The position numbers and the translations under genes are program-made. The notes below the pieces were generated by a model, which saw only the letters and a program-made list of their open reading frames with translations, did no database searches and had not been told where the DNA came from. A DNA stretch of 64,000 nucleotides from Tubiluchus corallicola. Taxonomy: Eukaryota; Priapulida; Priapulimorpha; Priapulimorphida; Tubiluchidae. Positions 1 through 10,641 of this stretch are shown in pieces (positions within the stretch are counted from its first letter, which is position 1; each line of letters opens with the position of its first letter). The DNA is taken from assembly GCA_030141605.1 (NCBI GenBank), contig JAQGDQ010000179.1:126501-190500 (forward strand), written 5' to 3'.

Positions 1-258
1 TTGGCAAAATTGCAGCATGCCAGGTGTCAATACATATTTATCTCGTCACTCCAGGTATATTGTTAATTGGTTTAACAATTGATTTCGAAACTCTAACTAT
101 TTTGCGCTAGAACTACAAATTAGATATTGCAATAACACCAGGCACTTTGCCTGATAACTAGGCACCTTGCGAGTTTATCACTCGCAGACTTGTGCACTTC
201 AGGCTTTCAGAAATAAACTTTCCAATTTTTGTGGTTTATTTTGCTTTCGATGTTGCAG
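1..258. other. OATP intron, right part
   Basis: AT-rich sequence ending in a TTGCAG acceptor before the exon at 259. I found no exon that would supply the residues expected immediately before it, so the preceding OATP exon is outside the window. Confidence 0.6.
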
Positions 259-3200
259 GAATTTTCTACATGATGGTTATTTTAGGACACGCTCTTGGAT
301 TCGTGTTCGGCGGGTGGTTATTGTTACTTTATGTTGACGCTCCAGGAAAAGATCCAGAAGAGTAAGCAAGATTGACTTAGAAATTCATTTTTTTGAAAAT
401 TGTTTATCTATTTCTTGCTAAAATAGTGTATGAGTTAAAAATGCTTAAAGTGATGTTTTAACTGTGATTAGCCAGCATTAGTAATACTTACAGATTACAT
501 AAAAGTGCAATTGACGTACGGCAAATTTTTGCGGAAAGGTTATGTAGAAAAATTGTGTATGCAGCTCTTTGAATGAGTTCTTTTTTATTAACGTAGCACA
601 CATAATGACTGACTACATCTCGCTGAATACTTTCTTTGTGATATGAAGAGCTTACGTTGAACATTTCACGTCAGTAATTTTTTCTTAGGTTTAACTTGAC
701 ACCATCCAGCAGTGCTTGGATTGGGGCATGGTGGATAGGATTTTTCGCAGGATCGTTTCTGTGTTGGATTCTTTCACTTCCATTGTTTGGCATGCCGTTT
801 GATTTACCAGGTAAATCCGCTCACAGTTCATTGCCTGGGTAAGTTAGTCAATGGGCTAATAGTTGGAACCCCGCACAAATTGCTACTCATCTTAATGTGG
901 TTCTTGATGTTCTTGTGCCTGATAAAAGTCCGTTAAATTACTTGTTAAACTTTCCTGTGTTTCGATGCAATAAAGCTAAACATTGTATTTTGTACAAACA
1001 AGTTTGTGACTGGGAAACCAAACCTTGGAAATAAGAAAAGAAATCACCAGCACCCACTTATATAGCAACATGATTTATTTCAACAATCGACGATTCAATA
1101 TTAAAACAAGATAAGAAGGTGAAGAATATACTTACAGTACAGAATAATAATAGCATTTAAATTGATGAATTTTCCAACAGTTGTGAAATTGAAAATGAAA
1201 CAAATAAATAGTCACCGTAGTGCTAGAGCGTAAGAACTGCCAAGAAAAAACAAGGAACTGAGAACTAAACAGAAAAACGTAACTAAGTAACCAGTATTTT
1301 AATTCATTTTTCTAGGCTAAAAAATGACGAAAACCAATTTGACGTGATTCACCTAATCAGAGGCCCCAATTTTGTTCCACGTGCGTGGTCAAACTTTTGT
1401 TTGTCTTCAATCAGGAAAGCCCAACAGTTAATATTGACATCATCATTCACCACAGAAATCCAACACAGAAATGATACCATGAAAAATTCTATCCACCACA
1501 CCCCAATCCAAACCCTGCTAGATGTCAAGTTAAACTCACGCACGCGTCGGAGATGCTAGAATGATAACCAAGAATGACAACTTCATTCAGGCAGTCCCGA
1601 CGGTTTGAACATGACTTTATCAAGATTGCAGTCTGGTCGACTCTGCAATTTTGACGCTCGTCAGAAAGGGTTTTTAGTTTGAAAAACTATGTATAATTTT
1701 TTCGAAAATGCCGCCTATAATAGCTATTTTGACCAGTCGTTGGTATAGTATAACTAGTGGGCTAGCTCAATCAAATGTTTACTTAATTAGGCTAATTTAT
1801 TTTCCTTAACTTGTTTTGGAAGGCGCCGAAGAGGCAAGAGCAGAAAGAATCAATGAGGTGCATAAAAAAGGCGACGATGCAGAAGTCACCAGACCTGGAT
1901 TTGGAAAGTCGTACAAAGATGTTCCGAAGGCATTTAAAAATTTGATGTCAAATCCGACTTTCATGTTTTTAAATCTTGCTGGAGCAACCGAAGGTAAAAT
2001 GAATCGGGTACTGATTTTCAGAAAAAAATCGTTGTAGCGGAGATATCTGTACAATTATCAATGATCGATAATTATAATGGTTTCTGTTATAACTTATTTT
2101 GATTTTGACATAAAGCTTTGTTTCCAATTAAGTCCATAGTTACAGTTGATTGTTTAGTTTCTGTCGTCTATCTGGATGATAGTACTGACAGTCTTTTGTT
2201 CCCTTGGTCTGTGGTTATTAAAAAAAGAATTGTATCAATTTGCGAATTTGTTTTTTAAATAGTTTTGCAAACGTCGTTGTGTATCTATAGTGCCGTGCAG
2301 CTCGCACACTTAACTGCAAAAATGTTATCTATAGATAGCATTGCATACGCATCAGTAGGCGTACTTGGAAGTGGTTCCGCATTGCATAAGTATCACCAGG
2401 CCTACTTGGAAGTGATTTCGCATTGCATAAGTATCACAAGGTCTACTTGGAAATGGTTTCGCATTGCATAACTATTAGTAGCCCTACTCGGAAGTGGTTT
2501 CGCACATTCATAGTAATTGCCCCTCTCCCTCACCCCCTGTCTCTACACTCCACTCTCCCTCTTCCTTTTCCCTTCTCTCTCTCTCTCTCTTCTTCACTCA
2601 CTAACACACACGCTGGATTTGTCGATGGATCTCCACTCTGATTATCAATTATTTGACTTATTTTATGCCTAATACGTTGAAGGAAAAAATACGAAATTAT
2701 TTCGAAATTAATAAATTGGCATTGTGTGTTTCAGGTATGCTGATTGGTGGATTTACACTATTTTGGGCTAAATACATTGAAGTGCAGTTCATGCTGACTG
2801 CTGGTGTTGCAGCAATGATAATTGGTATGATTTTTGGTTTGCTACATTTGTCTACATAGAAACCCTGGCTACATTTTAAGTTTTTTATTCATATCATGAA
2901 ATGAAATTAATGTAATTTTGTTAATGGTAGCTTCTATGACGAGGTTGGCATACATTGGAGAAAAAACAAGTCACGATTGATCACATAGACGACGGTAAAC
3001 GTATACTGACCGTTTGAATCAGTCATTCAATCTGAGTTGCTGACATTTTGCAGTTCAATGTCTACTTACCCCTTGAATCTGAAGAAAATTTAGATAACCT
3101 TTTGCTTTGCCTGGGAAAAGTTAGTGCAATCATTGCTAGTACTTAAACCTGCTATGCACTTGTTATTGAAGATTTAAATGCCGGTTTTAGGAACAGTTTT

Positions 3201-6200
3201 TCTGCCTCAATCTTCATAATAAATCATCTTTGCAGCGATTATCTTCGCTGCTTAATGTAGTATGTAAAGAACTAGTCTGTGCTATGTGCCTATACCTGTA
3301 TGTACTTGAAGATATAAGTAACTCTGACTATCAACCTCTGTTTCTGTATAGCTTACTGACATCCTAGTTTTTGATTGAAAAAATGTGAATATCTCTGACA
3401 ATGCACGTCAAATACATTCAATAAATGAATTGTACTCGCTATCTGTGATTCTACCATTAACTAGTCTATGCCTAAGATGATGACGTCGTTAACTGTGTTG
3501 CTGCTTCTATGAATCCTCTTCTGGCTAGGTTACATATACTTCAAGATCCCTTGTTTTGCAGAAGCCCTGTTTGCACTAATTGTGTGGAGCACCTTTCTAA
3601 CTTGTATAAATCAGTCATAGGTTGCATACGTCAGGCTGAATTCAAAATCATGTTAAATTTTTCAGAACATTGTTAAAAAAGAGGAACTACCACGCTTTGT
3701 AGCCTGTCTCTTATATTTCTGGTATTCTATAAGGATTTATCTTAATCATAGTATTAATATCTTTAATGGTGTAAAACAAAGCGTTATCTATGCATTATTT
3801 CTTCAATATCTATGTGAATGAACTGTCTATTGTCTTAATTAGATTCAGTAGGCCTGTTAGTGTTGGAATCTTAAATAATCTTGTTTGCGCAGGTGATTTT
3901 TGGTTGTGTTTGCGGTTATTAAACGTTTACTAGAGCTTATTAAATGTTTTTGCGGGGATTTTGCCAATCAAAATGTATTTTCTAATTCTATGAAAACAAA
4001 TGTATGCACAATGTTCCTCAAAATCATGTTACCCTATATCTCCCACTGACACTTTGAATGATATCGATGTTATTCATGAATCATATCTGGAACATTTTTG
4101 ACTAAGCTTTTGAGTGATAAAAACACAATAAATCATTAGAGAAAAAGTGCACAGGCAAATTGTCTAATAAGAGAATTTAAATAAAAACAGGTCAGATAAT
4201 GGGGGAACTCATTTTCGTACGCAATTTTACTTTAATAGCCGATGATACATTCATGATAGGACTATAATGGATAAAATGCGTGTCACTTACAATAATGAGA
4301 TGTACATTTATTATAGTCTGCCTAGTTTTCAATTTTTACGCATAAAAGCTGTGTATAGTCTTGGAAATAGGCTTTTCTCTTATGATAATGCACTTTTGAG
4401 AAAAAATTATTTATTTTAAATAAAAAATGTCTTAGTGAGGCGTGATCTACTTTGAGATATTGTGATTGTATATATTATTTTTATTATTTTAAATTTTTTT
4501 AGTTTTTAGTTTGACCTAAAATAAAACAAATATATAAATATTATCAATGCGTGCCATTTTTAGGTCTTCTTGTTGTCCCCGCTGGTGGTGGAAGTAGCTT
4601 CTTGAGTGGCTGGTTAGTCAAGAGATTCAAAATGTCTTGCCAAGACACCATAAAGTTCTGTTGGGCCGTCAGTTTCTCTGCTATATTTTTTTGTTTGGCA
4701 TTTTTATTAGAATGTAAACAGGGACCTGTTGCTGGCTTCACAGATATTGATAGGTAAACGTTTTGTCAGTAGTAAAAATCGTGACCTTTGGTTAATGTAT
4801 TGATAAACAAATTATACGTATCAGCTAGCTGAAGATCATGTTTTATTTTCTTGTCTTTGTTCAGCAGCTATCTAATTACACACTCGCATTACAGAGCTCA
4901 CACCGATAATTACTTCAAAAATTTGAAAATACTGACAATGCCCAACGTAGTCAATACGCAAACTAACGTGTTTATGTACAAATATGTTAATTATCTTTTC
5001 CTTAATACGCATCACCGTTTTTTTCAATTATAATAGTCGTGTGTACCCGTACCAACCTCGGCAACACAACAAATTCCAAATCCCTAAGTGCAGAACCATT
5101 GTTATGAAACATTCTGTAATGTATAATGGTTCTGTAATGTCGAATAATTTAACTAGTAAAATAAAACAAGCCGGTAATATGTAAATGTAAGAAAAAAATT
5201 TACTGGAAAGGGTGTGATCTGATAAATGGTGCGAGATTTAATTTTTTTACAGTAATTATACAATTTTACCGTACTAATCAAGTTTTCATCTTTTTACATG
5301 CACTTTTTTTATTTGCACATATTTGTGTGTTTGCATTGTACTAACCATTACCATGCATTCATTGCTTTTAACCGTAATTTTGTTCTCTATACATTGTCGA
5401 TATTTTTTGCGATGTTTTTAATGGACATACAAGTCTCTTGACTTCTGTTCATAGATGTAATATAATTGTTAATTTTTTGGCTTTGTATTTGGCCATGTTT
5501 TTGACAAAATTTAACTCATTGTTGTAATGAATTACGATTGGTAAACTCATGAATAGGAACTAGTATAATATTAATGGACGCGAAGTATTTTTCTTTATTA
5601 ATTTGTTACATGCATGTCTCCTTCCTGTAACCAAAAATTGCGTAAACGGAACCGTCAAAACGCAGCCATGCAAGGAAGGCCATGTTTAAATTCTCACTAC
5701 ATACATCAAATAATTATTGCATTTTCAGTAATACTGAAATGAACTTGACCAGACCTTGTAATATGGACTGTATGTGTACCGAGGCTAATTACAATCCAGT
5801 TTGTGGCAATGATGCTGTCAACTATTATTCTCCTTGCCATGCAGGATGCAAAGTTCGGTTCTTGGATGATGAGAGTGACTTAAAGGTAACAGATAAAAGT
5901 ATGTGGTGTGTAGTCTAGAGGTATGAAATGGAACGAGAGATAAGATAAGATACGAGGTAAGGCTATAAGTGGTAAAGATAGTCTTACGGCGCTTTTAGAC
6001 TAGAGAATTTTCTCTCGTAAGTTCTTTCGCAATTTCTCTCGCAAATTATTGCAGACGAGTATTATTCATTGCGAGAACTCTTAGGGAGAACTTGCGAGAG
6101 AAGACTCTCTTGTCTGAATGCTCCGTTACTGCTATGGGTGAGCTACATGTGAGATAAAGCTAGTGCTAGTGGCTATGAAGTGCTGATATAGACGTTCGAT

Positions 6201-9200
6201 ACAGGCGGAAGGTATGAACTAGAAGTATGAGGTATGACATTATGAGCTGGTAGTTGGGGATTGAAGCATGAGATAGAAAGGTGAGACATAAGAAAAGGGA
6301 CAGGCAGTTGAGCTAAAAGTATAGAAATGACTACATTGAACATGTATGTACAAGCTGGAGGACTAAGCTAGAGAAAATCCTCGGGTGTCTGCGTGCAGTT
6401 TGCCATATACTTTAAAGTTCACTCTAAAATTCACTACGTACAGGTGTAGATTATCGACTTGTAGATTATATTGAATATAATTCAGTTTTTTCTTCAATTA
6501 ATGCTGTAATTTATGTTCGTATAGATGTACGGTCATTGTGCATGTATTGAAGCCAATACAACGTATATTAGTGGATTTCCAGCCGATGCAGTGGATAATT
6601 TCTGTGCTACGCATTGCGAATGGAAACTGGTTGTGTTTCTGGCTCTTTTATTTATTGTATTCGCACAAACGTTTGGATGCATAATGCCCGCGTTGTCTGC
6701 TACTATAAGGTAGCGTACTGCAGCTTTTATAGTACTTCAGACGTTATAACACTTTCGCTGAAAAATATAGACACGTAATAGTGTGAGTGCGTGACGAGAT
6801 TAGAGATTGTCATTTTCACATCACGGTCACCACGAGTTTTAACTATAATAGCTTGAAAGTAATCACACAGCAACTGCATCTCTTGTCACCAATTTCATGA
6901 AGCCGATTTGTGCAGTTTCCGAGTTTTCAATTTTTGCGCTAAACGAAATACTGTGAATATTGTCCTTAGAAAAATCCATCTACAGGAAAGAAATTATATA
7001 AAGCAACCAAGAGAAAAGATGGGTGCCATTTAGAGTAATTTTTAGACCTAAGAATATAGCATTCCCAACGTTGCTCAATAATTTTAAGCGTCACAAATAA
7101 ACAGTTACTTTGGTGTTCACTATTACAGAAATGGCATTTAATTTCTCAAGAGTCTCCAAGACAAAATACCGTAGAGCAATTATCAAACAAATTCTTCTAG
7201 CAACTTAGTGTAACACGATGAACACCAACTCAAAACTAGTCAGTATGATTTTAGAGAAACCTTTTATTAAATATGTAATAACGTGGGCAAGATGAGTATA
7301 AAGTGTACTTACAAACAGACTAGAATTCACTAATGAAGTGCGCTCGTCGACGCCAGGAACCGTACTGATGTTTCGGCTTACGGTGCGGTACGAGGCTGAT
7401 TATCACAATGTGAATAAACGCCATTGTTATGAGAATCTAATGATCGTTACGAAAAAACGCAATGGTGTCCTTTTCATTAACTAAAGCTACGTTTTACTTG
7501 AATGATATCCCTATGTGTTCACTTTGTTCTCTGACTCTGAAACTGGTTCCAGCCAGCAATTTTAATACGTGTCCATTACCCAGAAGTTACCAAACCATTT
7601 GCTGACCACACTTGTTGCTTAACTTCGTTCATAAAGGAAAGGTTCCAAAGGGCTGCGACTTTTTTGCGACAATCGAAAACTTTGAGTCCAACTCTCGCCA
7701 AAATATTTTCGCGACTGTCTTTGTCGCAAATCATTCCTCCGAAGTTCGTGCGACGTTCGCGCGAACTTCGCCAATTTTTTGCGAATTTGTGGTGCGAAGT
7801 TGTCGCGGATTCTGAAATTGTTAGCGAACGTCCAGCCCAGAAATTTCCCAAATCATTTTTTTGCAAATAGTGGGCAGATTAACCCTCAAAATCAGCTACT
7901 AGTCATACCTACACCAACAATTGAACTTTGAAGTCATTCCTGCTGGTACGTGCAAATTTTATATTCTTTTATATACGCGCTCTATAATTTCATATAAAAA
8001 AACTTATAGAAAGAAATCTCGATAAGAACATTATACTAGATAAGATTTACGACAGTATTTTACGCCCACTATAATACCGTAAATTTTGTTTCTTTAACTT
8101 TTTAGAGCCGTTGCACCAAAGCAAAGGTCTTTCGCACTCGGAAACCAGTCCATATATATCAGATTGTTAGGTAAATGCATTATAACATGCTTTAGGTTTT
8201 AGTTTTGGGGGAAACTAGTACGAATTAAAAAAAAGATCATCTTATTCTACAAGTTTACAGAATTTCCATGGAACATTTCGAGTACCCATGCACTCATCAT
8301 CAGCCAAGTAAAATAAACCAAATAAGTCTGATACACATTCTATGTGTCCTTTTTAGTTTGTTTTAGTTGATTGGTGATGAGTGCATGGATACTCGAAACG
8401 TTTCACGAAAGTTTTGGAAATTTGATGAATAAAGTTGATTTTCACAATTATTACCGCTGACTTTAATGCTTTAATCTTGCCTAATTATTTTCTATTTCTT
8501 ATCTGACAACCTTACCGCTTGTGCAGGTTGTCAAGATCGAAACGGGCGTTTGGTAACGAAATCACGTTGACGAAGTAACGTTTTGTTACCTCGTTTCCTA
8601 GGCAATGTTTAAGACGCTAAAATACGCCTATAACATGCACAAAAGGAATGATTTTAAAATGGGAAGAACAATAAATTGCGTGAACTTGTTTTCCGGTTTT
8701 GTTATTGCCAAAATTTTCTTAATTTTTAGTTCTTATCATTTTATAGTTTATAGTATAGCGCCAATCCAAATATTAACAGCAGTAATATCAGTATCAATAA
8801 CAACAATATCAATAGCAAAGTTTATAACAGTGAAAATTTTAAAGGAACATTGCAAAGGCGCCTAAACAACATATAAACACAAAATTTAACCGCTAGTACA
8901 ATACAGGTGTTTAAATAAAATTCTGATTTAACCTTCTGTTTTTCAGGATCAGTACCAGCTCCATTACTGTTTGGAAAGTTTATTGATTTGTCCTGCCAAC
9001 AATGGTCACATTCTTGCACTGAGAACTCTAAAGGATCCTGTCATTTTTACAACAACCACAAGATGGCGATAAGCATGTTGGCGCTTGGCGTTTCATTGAA
9101 AACTTTGTCTGCAATCTTCTTCTTCTTCGCTTGGTGGCTCTATAAGCCGCCGGTTGATCATAGTAAATCAGAAGACATGCCAGAAAGCGATTCAACTCAA

Positions 9201-9299
9201 AACAATGATAATAAAAATATCAATTCTGTAAGTGTAGGTGCTTCAGAATATATGGCAGATTCAGGTGCAGTTTCAGCAGACTACGTTACAAGACTTTGA
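259..9299 (+). CDS. Organic anion transporter (OATP/SLCO family), 3' part, nine exons
   Basis: Exons read as 259-361, 689-810, 1823-1993, 2735-2824, 4564-4753, 5729-5885, 6525-6709, 8106-8170 and 8947-9299 (TGA). All have AG/GT borders and the phases join without a break, giving 478 residues. OATPs are 12-TM plasma-membrane carriers for bile acids, steroid conjugates and other organic anions. Diagnostic features seen: the family signature WIGAWWIGFF (exon at 689); a helix with GMLIGGFTLFWAKY (2735); the large extracellular Kazal-like loop with ten cysteines split over the exons at 5729 and 6525 (YNPVCG, PCHAGC, CACI, FCATHC); and the conserved QRSFALGNQS stretch (8106). Usual family length is about 650-720 aa, so roughly 200 N-terminal residues (first helices) lie left of the window; the first exon here needs one nucleotide from the preceding exon. 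The protein ends VTRL, which fits a class I PDZ ligand. Subfamily not assigned. Confidence 0.95.
811..1822. other. OATP intron, no recognisable content
   Basis: Starts GTAAAT and ends GGAAG. Short ORFs in it have no family resemblance. No repeat recognised. Confidence 0.7.
2362..2510. repeat. 41-bp minisatellite, about 3.5-4 copies
   Basis: The word TACTTGGAAGTGG (or a close variant) recurs at 2362, 2403, 2444 and 2485, each 41 bp apart, followed by TTTCGCATTGCATAA. The array lies in the OATP intron 1994-2734. It is followed by a CT-rich tract at about 2521-2600. The short ORFs running through it are artefacts of the repeat. Confidence 0.85.
2825..4563. other. OATP intron, AT-rich, no recognisable element
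   Basis: A 1.7-kb intron between GTATGA and TTTTAG. No ORF, tRNA-like sequence or obvious repeat was seen. The next intron (4754-5728) is likewise featureless. Confidence 0.65.
5984..6128. mobile_element. Harbinger-like MITE with TTA target duplication
   Basis: The left arm, from ACGGCGCTTTTAGAC through TTCTCTCGTAAGTTCT, is matched in reverse complement by the right arm ending at 6128 (ACGGAGCATTCAGAC through TTCTCTCGCAAGTTCT). Arms are about 40 nt. Both ends are bordered by TTA (5984-5986 and 6126-6128), which fits the 3-bp TWA target duplication of PIF/Harbinger elements. No coding capacity. It sits in the OATP intron 5886-6524. Confidence 0.6.
6710..8105. other. OATP intron with a GC-richer TTCGC/GCGAA-rich patch
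   Basis: Between about 7640 and 7830 the intron is rich in short GCGA/TTCGC words in both orientations, which opens ORFs on both strands. It resembles a decayed fold-back or MITE-type element, but I could not define its ends. The rest of the intron is unremarkable. Confidence 0.4.
8236..8444. repeat. Fold-back (inverted repeat) element
   Basis: Two arms of about 90 nt, roughly 8236-8326 and 8350-8444, are reverse complements at about 75-80 percent. The best core is CGAGTACCCATGCACTCATC against CGAGTATCCATGCACTCATC (reverse complement of the right arm). The spacer is only about 23 nt, so a transcript would fold into a long hairpin. The right arm ends with AATAAAGTTGATT, which looks like the 3' end of a retroelement. 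The element could be two copies of one 3' end in inverted orientation. It lies in the OATP intron 8171-8946. Confidence 0.6.
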
Positions 9300-9515
9300 G
9301 TGCTCGTGCAGTCTTTTCGAGTGCAGCTTCTACTATATCAGAGATCTTGTAACAACAGAACGTTTAGGTTAATTTAGGTCCTCTCCTAAGCAAAGTAGTT
9401 ATATTCCCTTAAAACTGTTTTCTAACTCTTGTGTATACTTGTATAACTAAGGTTCATTCGCCCTCACTTCGCCTACATAGCAACTAAAATGAATTATAAT
9501 GTTATAACGTTCAAT

Positions 9516-9521
9516 AATAAA
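9516..9521 (+). promoter_or_regulatory. Candidate polyadenylation signal for the OATP gene
   Basis: AATAAA, 217 nt after the OATP stop codon; a second AATAAA is at 9559-9564. Chosen only by hexamer and distance; the cleavage site is not known. Confidence 0.45.
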
Positions 9522-9779
9522 GTTGCATTTGACAATTGAAATGCCATATAAAATATTAAATAAACGGCACTAGAAAAGCAAAATTATATTGTCAGTTTTT
9601 TACACAAATGTTTGTAGTTTTATTAAACATTCGTTGTTATTTTACATTTTATTTTAATTCGTTACAGTTATATTTTACTAATACCCAACTAATCAATTAA
9701 AAGCAATGTAACGAAGAGAGGATGGTGCTGATAAACTGATTGTCGCATAGTTGAGAAGAAAACGTAAAACAGTAGTAAT

Positions 9780-10105
9780 ACAGTAAAATTACTGAGTTAA
9801 GTAACACGTCAGACGTGTACCCCATCGTGCTCCATGCCGGTTGTCATTGCGGAACAGGTGCTGAGATGGAAGACGCACCTGCCCGTCAGCCCACTGAACC
9901 GACGAGGCCATTCCATACCAGCTACTTATAGCTGCTATGCAACGGTGACATGTAATGGCTTCGTAATGGATGAAACCATCACAATGTAGAGTGGGGGTCG
10001 AAAATCAAGGGCATTTCGCCTTCGTAACACTGCCCTCCTCTACAGAAAATGGTTCGTCCTCGAACCAGAATGAAGCACGCAGGAGAAGAAATATGTTTTA
10101 TTGAA
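9780..10105 (-). mobile_element. Probable Ty3/gypsy-type LTR fragment
   Basis: Read on the minus strand, the sequence runs GGTTCGAGGACGAACC, then GTAGAGGAGGGCAGTGTTACG, then a moderately GC-rich stretch to about 9780. The GAGGACGAACC word followed shortly by TGTTACG is typical of the end of gypsy pol and the start of its 3' LTR. No pol reading frame remains next to it, and the second LTR is not seen. The family and the far end are uncertain. Confidence 0.35.
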
Positions 10106-10641
10106 AAAATTTACAGGTTTTACAGGAGTACAAAATGTCTGTTCTACAATGCCCAAAAAGTTTTTGCCATTTTAAGAGCATAACGCTTACGAAAAATGAA
10201 AAGAATGAATCCGGCCCGGACAGAGCCAGCTCTCCGAGCCTTAACTGCAGTCATTTCTTAATTCTTTTGTGCAAAAGTGCAAAAAATTCTTTTCATCTGT
10301 TTTTATCTGTAATCAAATCTTACACTAGTCATTACTTAGGAAATAGTTTTATTTATATCCACAGTATAACTGCAGACAAGCAAACAAGTCACAACTGTGT
10401 AACATACGGTGTCAGATAAATGCGAAACAATTTGAAACTACATTTTGAGACACGACATTAATCAGAATAGGACGTTAGTGGCAGTGATTGATAGAGTTAG
10501 TATCAGCAAGTGCGAAAGAACTATGTGTATACTAGATAAAGCTCACGAATTATATTCTTACGAGTCAAAATTTTTGTATTCTTGCGTTTCTTTCTTTTGA
10601 AAATTTAGAAATAATTATTTCACTTTAAATTTTTGTCAGCA

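Larger units (their letters stand above)
9300..10641. other. Spacer between OATP and CES-A
   Basis: Holds the OATP 3' UTR (to about 9.6 kb), a probable LTR-retroelement fragment (9.78-10.1 kb), and about 500 bp directly before CES-A without a recognisable promoter motif. The ORF from about 10135 has no family resemblance. Confidence 0.6.

Noticed and set aside
7576-7870. Overlapping ORFs on both strands in the OATP intron
   Set aside because: They arise from short GCGA/TTCGC repeats; both strands are open in the same place, with no domain.
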